Shown here: positions 52,821-59,817 of the stretch, in pieces
Numbering within the stretch: position 1 is the stretch's first letter
Layout of the letters: the number at the start of each line of letters is the position of its first letter
The notes under the pieces: model-generated
What the model was told of the DNA's origin: nothing
The model's database searches: none
What the model saw: the letters and a program-made list of their open reading frames with translations, nothing else
Assembly (NCBI GenBank): GCA_003168335.1
Contig: PMSM01000010.1
Coordinates: 657,588 to 721,587 of the forward strand
Direction: 5' to 3'
From: Blastocatellia bacterium
Lineage (GTDB): Bacteria; Acidobacteriota; Blastocatellia; Pyrinomonadales; Pyrinomonadaceae
DNA length: 64,000 nucleotides
Made by a program: the position numbers and the translations under genes

Positions 52821-53237
52821 ATGAGCGACATCGGTATTAAAGAGCGACAAGTCGGACAGATCACGATCCTGGATACAGACGGCCAGGTAAGAATCGCCTT
52901 GAGATTCGGTGGCAGCAGCGTCCCACTGGCGAAAGCCGTCGACTCTTTGCTGGACAAAGGGAAAACTCAGATTCTTTTGAATCTCGAGCGCATCGCTTCG
53001 ATTAGCGCCAGAGACATCGGTGAGATTGTCTCGACTTACGTGGTTGTGAATAAGTTCGGCGGGCAGTTCAAACTTTTCAATCTAAGACCGTTGGTCCGCG
53101 AACTGATGATGACCACAAAGCTTCTGACCGTTTTCGACGTATACGAGACTGAATCGCAGGCCGTCGAGAGCTTCCGGAACCACGACCTGGCGTCGGGATC
53201 TCTGTCCGCGGTTCCCGGCCTGCGCGCTGGCACCTGA
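52821..53237 (+). CDS. STAS-domain protein (anti-sigma-factor-antagonist-like)
   Basis: 138 residues from ATG at 52821 (MSDIGIKERQVGQITILDTDG) with GGGAAAG before it. The STAS fold is visible: beta strands around ITILDTDGQVRIALRFGGSSVPLAKAVDSLLDKGKTQILLNLERIASISARDIGEIVSTYVVVNKFGGQFKLFNL. The phosphorylated serine of SpoIIAA-type proteins lies in D-S-S-G; here it reads SISARDIG, so the acceptor motif is diverged. It may act in a partner-switching relay; no anti-sigma kinase is adjacent. Confidence 0.8.
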   Translation: MSDIGIKERQVGQITILDTDGQVRIALRFGGSSVPLAKAVDSLLDKGKTQILLNLERIASISARDIGEIVSTYVVVNKFGGQFKLFNLRPLVRELMMTTKLLTVFDVYETESQAVESFRNHDLASGSLSAVPGLRAGT

Positions 53238-53304
53238 TGCGACTAAATCATGGACGATGCGAACGGCGAGACTACTGAGAAACGTGCGAGGAGACGAAAG
53301 CATT

Positions 53305-53460
53305 TTGTGGACAATTCTGTTATTACTGTTGTTGTTGGGGGGGATTGGTTCTCTCAGTGGCTACGCGGGTATTTTGACTGACCTGTTTCTGGTCGGGGCG
53401 ATCGCGGTATTTCTTATTAATCTCTGCTCGCCGCGTCTGGGCCACGCCGTCCTGCGATAA
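53305..53460 (+). CDS. Small DUF5670-like membrane protein
   Basis: I favour TTG at 53305, giving (M)WTILLLLLLLGGIGSLSGYAGILTDLFLVGAIAVFLINLCSPRLG, about 51 residues, since DUF5670/Lmo0937-type proteins are this length and begin MLWTI; AGGAG lies ten bases before. A longer frame from ATG at 53257 would add 16 basic residues. Two short membrane helices. Relatives are stress-inducible peptides of unknown role. Confidence 0.65.
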   Translation: MWTILLLLLLLGGIGSLSGYAGILTDLFLVGAIAVFLINLCSPRLGHAVLR

Positions 53461-53508
53461 AAGGACGATAGGGCTCATCCTAAGCATCACTCGGAAACGA
53501 ATTCTGTA

Positions 53509-53814
53509 ATGAGCACCTTATATGCAATGCAACGAGCCAACGGCGACTGGTTTGCGCTCGCGCAACGCGAGGGTTTTCGCGTGCCGGTCTTTTCCAGCAA
53601 TCGAGAAGCGATGCAGGCGCGGGCCTTCAATGTAGAAATGCTGGTGTTCAAACCGGTCCTCGTCGACGAGCGCGCACTTGAGGATCTGGCGCCGACAGAT
53701 GACGAACGACCGGCGCATTTTTGGTTGGTAAAGGACGAATGCGTTAACATGAAGCGCGGCGTTGCTTTGCAGCATTCAGAGCTTGCGGGGCTAGTCCGCA
53801 GCGAGTCGGTGTAG
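53509..53814 (+). CDS. Small unrecognised protein
   Basis: 101 residues, MSTLYAMQRANGDWFALAQREGFRVPVFSSNREAMQARAFNVEMLVFKPVLVDERALEDLAPTDDERPAHFWLVKDECVNMKRG. Alpha/beta pattern with several aromatic residues; no signal peptide. It is followed after eight bases by the Cys-rich gene and probably co-transcribed with it. I do not know the family. Confidence 0.65.
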   Translation: MSTLYAMQRANGDWFALAQREGFRVPVFSSNREAMQARAFNVEMLVFKPVLVDERALEDLAPTDDERPAHFWLVKDECVNMKRGVALQHSELAGLVRSESV

Positions 53815-53822
53815 AAACTCAG

Positions 53823-54116
53823 GTGTCGATGATTGTCTGCGAATTCTGTTTACACTACCGGCAAGATGGCAAATGCCTGCTCGGCCTCAACATTCCGAAA
53901 GGAATGAGCTGCCGCGAGTTTGGCCCGGGCATAGAAAAATTCTGTTCCAACCCAAGTGATTTCGTCAGCCCCAACCAAATCATTCAGATGGCCACGTTCT
54001 TTGGATTTAAGAAAGCTGAGCTGAAAAAGATCAAGCTGATGGCCGAAACCGCCGAAAGCTCCCGCGTAGCAGAAAAGAGAAACGCCGCGGCCTTCAACGC
54101 GGCATCCCTTCCTTAG
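53823..54116 (+). CDS. Small Cys-rich protein
   Basis: 97 residues beginning MSMIVCEFCLHYRQDGKCLLGLNIPKGMSCREFGPGIEKFC. Five cysteines in the first 41 residues (Cx2C-x8-C-x11-C-x10-C) suggest a zinc or iron-sulphur site. A helical C-terminal half follows (QIIQMATFFGFKKAELKKIKLMAE). It is eight bases after the previous small gene and in a single unit with it. Unknown function. Confidence 0.65.
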   Translation: MSMIVCEFCLHYRQDGKCLLGLNIPKGMSCREFGPGIEKFCSNPSDFVSPNQIIQMATFFGFKKAELKKIKLMAETAESSRVAEKRNAAAFNAASLP

Positions 54117-54274
54117 AGCGGATCATCGCTGCCCGCTGAATTCCTTCGAGACAGATTCAAGTTATTACGATCCTACGCTAGACATGAGTATATTTCGCGT
54201 GTAGTATATATATCTCGTGGATGCTATTTGCCGCATGTGATAAATAACAGTATCCCAGGAGGTCGAGCCTTATT

Positions 54275-54517
54275 ATTGAGTTTCGCGTAGATGAAATACT
54301 GATCGAGCAGGGACGCTCCTTCTATTGGCTGGCGAAACAGACCGGTATCAGCCATACGACGCTTTGGCGTTTGAAGAAGGGCAAGGCCTTCGGAATGAAT
54401 CTCGACACCCTGGAAAAGATGTGCCGTGCGCTTAAGTGTCATCCCGGCGACATCCTCAAGCTGGGAAACAATAAGAAAAACGGCAACCACCGCAAAACCC
54501 AGAGCAAGCCGGAATAA
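54275..54517 (+). CDS. Cro/C1-type (XRE) regulator, paralogue 2, with ATT start
   Basis: About 80 residues: (M)EFRVDEILIEQGRSFYWLAKQTGISHTTLWRLKKGKAFGMNLDTLEKMCRALKCHPGDILKLG plus a basic tail. It aligns with paralogue 1 from the first residue, whose MRIRIDELL matches EFRVDEIL. The open frame upstream starts after a TAA at 54245 and contains no ATG, GTG or TTG; AGGAGG at 54257-54262 points to ATT at 54272 or 54275 as start. ATT starts are very rare, infC being the classic case. The next gene's ATG overlaps the stop codon (TAATG). Confidence 0.6.
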   Translation: MEFRVDEILIEQGRSFYWLAKQTGISHTTLWRLKKGKAFGMNLDTLEKMCRALKCHPGDILKLGNNKKNGNHRKTQSKPE

Positions 54518-54894
54518 TGAATATTAAAGAAAAGCCCTTTACTTTTAGATTCGTCGAGGCCGGACCAAATGTTGTCCTGGAACTCACGAATGCGACCGAT
54601 CGCACGCTCAAGTGCGTCGAGGTCCTGACTGTCTTTCTGAAGGACGAAGTAACTCCCGGCGGCGGTCCCTCGCAAGCTCATATTCAATTTGACGCAATAG
54701 AACGCATCCTCCCTACCGAGAAGTCCGTCATGTCTCACCGCACATGGATTAACGGCAAGCCGGCCGCTGGTGAGCGGGACCTTTTGGGACGGCTGCGAGT
54801 GATCGCGGGCGAAGCCAACCCCTATGTCCTGGATCTTTCCTGGCAGGACGTGGACGGGAAAACACGTTTTCAGCGAATCCCGGTTGGGCATTGA
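54517..54894 (+). CDS. Unrecognised partner of the XRE regulator
   Basis: 125 residues (MNIKEKPFTFRFVEAGPNVVLELTNATDRTLKCVEVLTVFLKDEVTPGGGPSQAHIQFDAIERILPTEKSVMSHRTWINGKPAAGERDLLGRLRV). Mostly beta, like a small immunoglobulin-type domain; no signal peptide. Its ATG overlaps the stop of the XRE gene by one base, so translation is coupled. Such linked regulator-effector pairs can be toxin-antitoxin-like or ligand-binding partners. I do not assign one. Confidence 0.65.
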   Translation: MNIKEKPFTFRFVEAGPNVVLELTNATDRTLKCVEVLTVFLKDEVTPGGGPSQAHIQFDAIERILPTEKSVMSHRTWINGKPAAGERDLLGRLRVIAGEANPYVLDLSWQDVDGKTRFQRIPVGH

Positions 54895-54945
54895 TAGCGC
54901 ATCGAAAAGAGTTCTAAACCACGTTCGCGTTCGGCCTCATCATTT

Positions 54946-55173
54946 CTGTTCAAGAGATCATTTTCCCTGCAACTGTCGGATGCTTATTGCGCCGGCAACC
55001 TTCCCGAGCAACTGACGGATCCTGATATCGCTCTTTTGTCGGCCCAAATCGACAAACAGAGGAATGGCATCATCGTTGCCCTGCGATCACGCGGAGTTAT
55101 AACTAAATTTACTGTGTGGCTGCGCTGGTCGAATCGCATTAGCCGCGAGTTCAAGGTCGCAGTCGCGAATTGA
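54946..55173 (+). CDS. Possible small ORF without a standard start codon
   Basis: The frame from 54898 to the TGA at 55171 has protein-like composition (LQLSDAYCAGNLPEQLTDPDIALLSAQIDK...ITKFTVWLRWSNRISREFKVAVAN) but no ATG, GTG or TTG in its upstream part. CTG at 54946 or ATC at 54901 are possible. It ends nine bases before the following ATG, with GAGGAG in between, as in an operon. It could also be a decayed gene. Confidence 0.3.
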   Translation: MFKRSFSLQLSDAYCAGNLPEQLTDPDIALLSAQIDKQRNGIIVALRSRGVITKFTVWLRWSNRISREFKVAVAN

Positions 55174-55182
55174 GGAGAAATT

Positions 55183-55572
55183 ATGAGAACACTATCGTGG
55201 TTAATATCAGCCCTGCTCTTGCTCGCGCCTGCTGCGCAAACTTTTGGTGCCGGCCAAAAAGCAGACAAACAAACGCCAATACAAAAGGTCAAGATTCAGG
55301 TTGCCAAGGTGGGTGTTGGAGAAAAAGCCAGGGCAACCATCACAACCAAGGACGGAGCGAAAATAAAGGGTTATGTCTCCCAGGCCGGGGACGACGATTT
55401 CGTGATGCGCGATCGCAAGACAAGCTCTCCCACAACCATCCGCTATGCCGACGTAGCGAAGGTTGAGCGCAACCAGGGACATTCAGTGGCCAGGATTGTC
55501 TTGATCGCGGTGGGCGCAGGGACGGCAATCGTTCTCGCCTCGATATACCTTGCGATCAAGCGCAATGGCTGA
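55183..55572 (+). CDS. Secreted small-barrel protein with C-terminal membrane anchor
   Basis: 129 residues. Signal peptide (MRTLSWLISALLLLAPAAQTFGA), then a beta-rich domain IQVAKVGVGEKARATITTKDGAKIKGYVSQAGDDDFVMRDRKTSSPTTIRYADVAKVE of Sm/LSm-like or small-barrel type, and a final membrane helix (ARIVLIAVGAGTAIVLASIYLAI). GAGGAG lies before the ATG. Similar proteins are common in Acidobacteriota; the function is unknown. Confidence 0.75.
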   Translation: MRTLSWLISALLLLAPAAQTFGAGQKADKQTPIQKVKIQVAKVGVGEKARATITTKDGAKIKGYVSQAGDDDFVMRDRKTSSPTTIRYADVAKVERNQGHSVARIVLIAVGAGTAIVLASIYLAIKRNG

Positions 55573-55697
55573 TGAGGGGGAAGACGAGGAACGCAGACAT
55601 TCGATCCGCATTTAGCCCGGGAGCGAATGATGGGCAGGCTCGCCGCCGCTAACTCAGCAGGACAATTAATTCGCGCGAACCGCCCATCACCTGAATC

Positions 55698-55985
55698 TTA
55701 ATAGCGCCGGCGATGCTGGTGGCGCTTACGAATCTTGTACGTATAGAGCGCGCCCGTTCCCGCGCCGGCTCCTGCGCCTACGAGCGCGCCTTTCTTTCCG
55801 GCTCCGAGGCCGCCGACGCCTGCGCCTGCGACCGTTGTTCCGGCTACCGTTAGTTTGTCACGGTGCTTTTGCCAAAAAGTTCTGCTATGGCGACGACGAT
55901 GACGCCTGGTCTGCGCCGACCCGATCGGGGCCAGCGTGAACATCAACATCAGAGTTATCAAAAGGCTTGCTAAAACTCTTCTCAT
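55698..55985 (-). CDS. Secreted glycine-zipper protein
   Basis: 95 residues from ATG at 55985 (MRRVLASLLITLMLMFTLAPIGSAQ), preceded by GGAGG. After the signal peptide comes a basic stretch (TRRHRRRHSRTFWQKHRDKL) and a glycine zipper (TTVAGAGVGGLGAGKKGALVGAGAGAGTGALYTYKIRKRHQHRR). Glycine zippers often form oligomeric membrane structures. The highly basic ends could bind nucleic acid or lipids. No partner is evident nearby. Confidence 0.75.
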   Translation of the reverse strand: MRRVLASLLITLMLMFTLAPIGSAQTRRHRRRHSRTFWQKHRDKLTVAGTTVAGAGVGGLGAGKKGALVGAGAGAGTGALYTYKIRKRHQHRRRY

Positions 55986-56342
55986 CCATTCCTCCAATTC
56001 AAAATCATGGCGTGATCCACGCTCTTGCAGTGTTGCACTGGTATTCTTCTTAAGAGCACATCTCAAACAATGCATAGTGGGCTAGAACAGACGGAGGGTC
56101 TGTACGCTAGGCCACATACTTAAGAGCATTAGCCGGATATCGAAGCGGAAGGATGTCGTGATCGGTACAGAGCCGCTCGCGGTAGCGCGCGGGTTCCTGG
56201 AGTGCGGTGGCAAGCGTAGCGCGACATCGCTTTGGATTCCTCGATCAAGGTCTCTCAAGATTCGTCCAAAGCGCCGTCGCCGCTTCGCTCTGCCCGCGCA
56301 CTCCAAATGAGGAAGCGCGCGTTCTGCAGTAGCGACCGGGTC

Positions 56343-56403
56343 TTCACGCTGAAAGCGTGAAATGAGATAGCCTGAGGCAGAGCGCGTAGCGCGCCGCCCC
56401 AGG
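56343..56403 (+). repeat. Two-hairpin repeat element, copy 3 (with insertion)
   Basis: Hairpin A TTCACGC-TGAAA-GCGTGAA (56343-56361), linker ATGAGATAG, hairpin B CCTGAGGC ... GCCCCAGG. The loop of B carries an extra hairpin GCGCG-TA-GCGCGC, and one stem pair is mismatched. Confidence 0.65.
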
Positions 56404-56529
56404 ATCGCGTTTAAGAAAGATTTGTGAGCCCCGAAGGGGCGACAGATTTGGAGTGCGGCGACTTGTCGCCGCCCTCTAGAACTTCAGCCGTCCGTTTCAC
56501 GGACTGACTCTTCATTAACGTCTTCTGAT

Positions 56530-56576
56530 CCCAGCAGTGAACTGCTGGGCTATTACCAATCGTCCGCTTCGCGGAC
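56530..56576 (-). repeat. Two-hairpin repeat element, copy 4
   Basis: On the minus strand: hairpin A GTCCGC-GAA-GCGGAC (56562-56576), linker ATTGGTAATAG, hairpin B CCCAGCAG-TTCA-CTGCTGGG (56530-56549). Stems are unrelated in sequence to copies 1-3. Confidence 0.7.
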
Positions 56577-56596
56577 TCACCCGCCCCCGTGAAGGT

Positions 56597-57148
56597 CTAC
56601 GCCTTCTTCACAAACTTCAGCGCCACTCCATTCATGCAGTAGCGCAGCCCCGTCGGTCTTGGTCCATCATCGAAAACGTGGCCGCTGTGAGCATCGCACC
56701 TCGCGCACAGCACTTCGGTTCGGGTCATCCCCAAACTCCTATCAACCTCTTCCCGCACGTTTTCCTTTTTGATGGGCGCCCAGAAACTCGGCCAGCCGGT
56801 GCCCGAATCAAACTTTGTAGTGGAGCTAAAGAGCGGCAGCTCACAAGCGGCACATTCAAACGTGCCGGCCTCATGAACGTCATTCAGCGGACTCGAGTAC
56901 GGCGCTTCAGTTCCCTTCTGCCGCATGACGCTGTACTGATCGGGCGTGAGCAGGCCCTTCCACTCTGCATCTGTCTTTATCACTTTTTTGATTCCTTTGG
57001 ATTTTAAGCCATCGCCATGCGCGTCTTTCGAACCATCTTTTGAAACATTGGGATCCTGCAAGAGAGACGCAACGGCGACCGGCAATCGCGAGAGCGCCAA
57101 AAACGTGCCCAGCGCAATAGAAGATGAAAGAAAGTAACGTCTGTTCAT
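56597..57148 (-). CDS. msrB: Exported peptide-methionine (R)-S-oxide reductase MsrB
   Basis: 183 residues. The N-terminus [27 protein letters not shown] is a signal with an RR, so Tat or Sec export. The MsrB fold follows: [68 protein letters not shown], zinc Cys pairs CAAC and CARC, and the catalytic Cys in [12 protein letters not shown]. It should repair oxidised methionine in exported proteins. Confidence 0.92.
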   Translation of the reverse strand: MNRRYFLSSSIALGTFLALSRLPVAVASLLQDPNVSKDGSKDAHGDGLKSKGIKKVIKTDAEWKGLLTPDQYSVMRQKGTEAPYSSPLNDVHEAGTFECAACELPLFSSTTKFDSGTGWPSFWAPIKKENVREEVDRSLGMTRTEVLCARCDAHSGHVFDDGPRPTGLRYCMNGVALKFVKKA

Positions 57149-57243
57149 AAGTAGCCTTTATGATATCGATGATCGCTTCGTCAACCTAATTACGTACGGG
57201 ATTAATGAATTGGATTTAAAGGTTCGATCATGCGCGGGGCAGG

Positions 57244-57265
57244 AGCCCGACCGTGAGGGAGGGCG
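57244..57265 (+). repeat. Family III repeat, copy 1
   Basis: A 22-base word beginning AGCCCGACCGTGAGGG and ending GAGGGCG, identical to 58062-58083 and related in inverse to 61142-61162. Confidence 0.7.
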
Positions 57266-57275
57266 TCAATTCAAA

Positions 57276-57319
57276 GCGCCAACGGCGCGCAATGTAATAG
57301 CCTGGGCCAACGGCCCAGG
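57276..57319 (+). repeat. Two-hairpin repeat element, copy 5
   Basis: Hairpin A GCGCC-AAC-GGCGC (57276-57288), linker ending AATGTAATAG, hairpin B CCTGGGCC-AAC-GGCCCAGG (57301-57319). Confidence 0.7.
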
Positions 57320-57381
57320 AAAAGATCACGCTTATTTTGATCCGAGCCGCAACGCGGCGATCATCTATTTACGATTCACGA

Positions 57382-57813
57382 TTAGCTATTCACGAGTTTG
57401 GCGTTCAGCTTGATCTCAGTCCCCGCCAGCGCCTGCGACACCGGGCAATTCTTCTTCGCGGTCTCGGCGTGTTCGAGAAACGTCGGCTCGTCGATGCCCG
57501 GCACTTCGCCTTCGGTGTTGAGTTCGATCATGGTGATCTTGAATCCTTCGCCAACCTTCTCAAGACTGACGCTCGCGTTGGTACTGATGCGCGTCGGCTT
57601 GAAACCAGCTTTCGTCAATCCGGCCGCCAGGGCCATCGAAAAGCATCCGGCGTGCGCCGCGCCGATCAACTCTTCCGGATTGGTGCCCGTGCCTTCTTCA
57701 AATCGTGAAGCGAAGGAGTACTGACCTTCAAATGCGCCGCTGCCTAATTTGACGGTGCCCTTGCCTTCTCTGAGCGTACCTTCCCAAACCGCGCTCGCTG
57801 TGCGTTTCGCCAT
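57382..57813 (-). CDS. osmC: OsmC-type peroxiredoxin-like protein
   Basis: 143 residues. AVWEGTLREGKGTVKLGSGAFEGQYSFASRFEEGTGTNPEELIGAAHAGCFSMALAAGLTKAGFKPTRISTNASVSLEKVGEGFKITMIELN and AETAKKNCPVSQALAGTEI: the two redox Cys are in AGCFSM and KNCPVS, and the N-terminal TG(T)NPEELI is typical of OsmC. It should reduce organic hydroperoxides in the cytoplasm. It lies 230 bases past MsrB on the same strand, and both fit an oxidative-stress role. Confidence 0.9.
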   Translation of the reverse strand: MAKRTASAVWEGTLREGKGTVKLGSGAFEGQYSFASRFEEGTGTNPEELIGAAHAGCFSMALAAGLTKAGFKPTRISTNASVSLEKVGEGFKITMIELNTEGEVPGIDEPTFLEHAETAKKNCPVSQALAGTEIKLNAKLVNS

Positions 57814-57896
57814 GCGTGTGATCTCCCTTGATGATTTAGTTGTTGATTTAGTTCTCGATGATTGTAACAGGTCAAAGCGCGGAGACTGTTGTCCGC

Positions 57897-57931
57897 AATG
57901 AGGTCAGTACCACCTGCGGTAGCGGGTGGGT
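57897..57931 (+). repeat. Family II repeat, copy 1
   Basis: AATGAGGTCAGTACC followed by a CACC/GGGTG stem with GCGGTAGC between. The lead word recurs twice, inverted, at 61124-61137 and 61199-61213. Confidence 0.65.
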
Positions 57932-58061
57932 GATCGAGTCGGGGCATAGCCCCGAGAAATAAATGAACCACTCTCGGAAAGGCGTAGCCTTTCCGCACAT
58001 CAGGCCGCACAGCCGCATCACGCGTCACGAAAGATTGATTCAAGTTAACAAACGGGGCGGT

Positions 58062-58083
58062 AGCCCGACCGTGAGGGAGGGCG
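58062..58083 (+). repeat. Family III repeat, copy 2
   Basis: 22 bases identical to 57244-57265; the bases before it are also similar (CGGGGC.GG.AGCCC). Confidence 0.7.
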
Positions 58084-58112
58084 CAGTCCGTAGCACCTGA
58101 GGTGAGTGTTCA

Positions 58113-58160
58113 GTCCGCGTCAGCGGACGAATGATAATAGCCCAGCCTTTCAAGGCTGGG
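58113..58160 (+). repeat. Two-hairpin repeat element, copy 6
   Basis: Hairpin A GTCCGC-GTCA-GCGGAC (58113-58128), linker GAATGATAATAG, hairpin B CCCAGCC-TTTCAA-GGCTGGG (58141-58160). Confidence 0.7.
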
Positions 58161-58244
58161 TTGACGATGAATATTGAAAACAAAAGCCCGCGAAGGTGGC
58201 GGAATCCCAGCGGATGACCATCCATAATTGCGATCCGGGATTCT

Positions 58245-59813
58245 TCAGCCCTGCGAGCGCCGTTCGGTATCGACTAAATCAGCGCTTCCGAAAGCATTCT
58301 CGAATATCTGTTTGATATCAGGATCGGTGACGTTTTGCGTTTCATGAAGTGCAAGCTCTTGTGCTTTTTTTGCCTCCACCGATTTCGAAAGAACTTCTTC
58401 TCGGGCCAGATAAATTGATGCTATGGCAGTCGCCCTGTGTAAACGATGCTTCTTTGCGTTCTCAATTGCCGCGCGGTATAGAGCTCGACCTTCTACATCA
58501 AAACCGCGCCTGAATCTAAGTAGACCTTTCGTAGCGGTCATTGCAATCGCTAGACGCAAGTCCTTTATCTCCCCATGATCAATCCTTCTGAACCTTTCTT
58601 CGGCTTTGTCAATTTCTCCAGCACTCGCATAAACAAAAGCGAGATCATTCAAAAGTATTGGCTGATCAGGATTGGCTCTCAGGCCAATTTCAATAATGCG
58701 CTCGCAACTGCGGTAGTCTTCAAGTAGTGACCCGGCGACATACGAACCAAAAAAGACGGGCCGCGCTGAGAAAGGCTGATCACGGACCCAGTCAAAGGAT
58801 GCATGCAACGCCTCCTTCCATCTAAGCGAACTGTAGTGACCCCAAGCGCGGGCTTCAAACGACCGCGGCGTTTCATTCTTTATTCTTTCCAAATCAAGGC
58901 CCAACGGTTCGACGTAACGCTTTCTTAAAGCCCACTCAGCCTGCGCGACACTATTCTCAGTAGGATCAAGCAATGCCTGCCGCAACAAATTACGGCCACT
59001 CTTCACCTTGCCGTGCGAAAGCTCTAGCGTGGCAATGGCACTCGCTAATTCATTCTTCTGGAACGGTGAAAGTGAGTCATCTAGAAGCATCCGTTGCCCA
59101 GTCTTAACAAAACGCGATGTGCGCGCTGCAGCAGATGCCGCGGCGATCTCAGCGGAAAGAAGCCAGGGGTCGTACTTTGTTGATTGAGCCCTCTGGAGCA
59201 CCTTGTGAGCTTTTCCCAGCTCATCAACATGTACATACAGTCGGGACGCGGATCTGAGAATAAATCGGTTTGTCGGTCCTAAGCCGACAGCGACATCCAT
59301 TGCGTGCTCGGCCTTTTCCGCAAGGCCTAGAAATGCATACACTCGAGACAGTTCGACCCAAAGAATCGCGTTGCGTGGTTCATTCCCCAACTGCTGACGG
59401 ACCGAGTGAATTCGCTGGTAGATCTCTTTTTCATGAGGTAGGCTCACTTCTACAGTTGCCACGGCCCGTCGACCGTCAGCCGGTTGAAGTTCAAGAATCT
59501 TTTTAGCTACTTGCCGTGCCGCGTGAGGCGCTTGGGATTTTCGTGATAGAAGAAATTCGGCCGCGTCCTTCGCGCGGTCCGGCTGGCCTAGGACAAGAGC
59601 TGCGGATACGAGATCTGCTGCGAACGAAACTGTTCCACGTTCGTTCCACGCCACAATCTTGCTTTCTAATGATGATTCTTCGTCCTCAAGGGATTCTGAA
59701 TCGCCACCATAATCCAGACCTGCCGGATCCAATTCCCCAAGCAACAGCGTGGTTCTAAAGCTCCGCAGCCGGGGGATTACGGTTCGGTCTCTATCTTCAA
59801 GGAAGGTGCCCAC
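58245..59813 (-). CDS. TPR-like protein paired with a protein kinase
   Basis: 522 residues from GTG at 59813. Helical throughout, with TPR-like units such as RNAILWVELSRVYAFLGLAEKAEHAMDVAVGLGPTNRFILRSASRLYVHVDELGKAHKVLQ and PILLNDLAFVYASAGEIDKAEERFRRI, giving perhaps ten repeats. No signal peptide or membrane segment. It starts five bases from the kinase stop codon, so the two proteins are surely made together; the solenoid may be the kinase's partner, inhibitor or substrate. Comparable kinase-TPR pairs occur in mobile regions, but I cannot name a characterised system. Confidence 0.75.
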   Translation of the reverse strand: MGTFLEDRDRTVIPRLRSFRTTLLLGELDPAGLDYGGDSESLEDEESSLESKIVAWNERGTVSFAADLVSAALVLGQPDRAKDAAEFLLSRKSQAPHAARQVAKKILELQPADGRRAVATVEVSLPHEKEIYQRIHSVRQQLGNEPRNAILWVELSRVYAFLGLAEKAEHAMDVAVGLGPTNRFILRSASRLYVHVDELGKAHKVLQRAQSTKYDPWLLSAEIAAASAAARTSRFVKTGQRMLLDDSLSPFQKNELASAIATLELSHGKVKSGRNLLRQALLDPTENSVAQAEWALRKRYVEPLGLDLERIKNETPRSFEARAWGHYSSLRWKEALHASFDWVRDQPFSARPVFFGSYVAGSLLEDYRSCERIIEIGLRANPDQPILLNDLAFVYASAGEIDKAEERFRRIDHGEIKDLRLAIAMTATKGLLRFRRGFDVEGRALYRAAIENAKKHRLHRATAIASIYLAREEVLSKSVEAKKAQELALHETQNVTDPDIKQIFENAFGSADLVDTERRSQG

Positions 59814-59817
59814 AATA

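Larger units (their letters stand above)
56307..56596. other. Hairpin-dense intergenic region
   Basis: No gene. Besides two full repeat elements (listed separately) it holds at least four single perfect hairpins with short loops: GCCCC-GAA-GGGGC near 56425, GGCGA-CTTG-TCGCC near 56457, GTCCG-TTTCA-CGGAC near 56489, and others. Confidence 0.6.
57814..58244. other. Intergenic region full of structured repeats
   Basis: No gene. It contains copies of repeat families I, II and III, which together occupy about a third of the gap. Confidence 0.6.

Noticed and set aside
57244-58160. Repeat blocks as a CRISPR array
   Set aside because: The repeated words are not evenly spaced, occur in both orientations and have no spacer-like unique segments of constant length; no cas genes are near.
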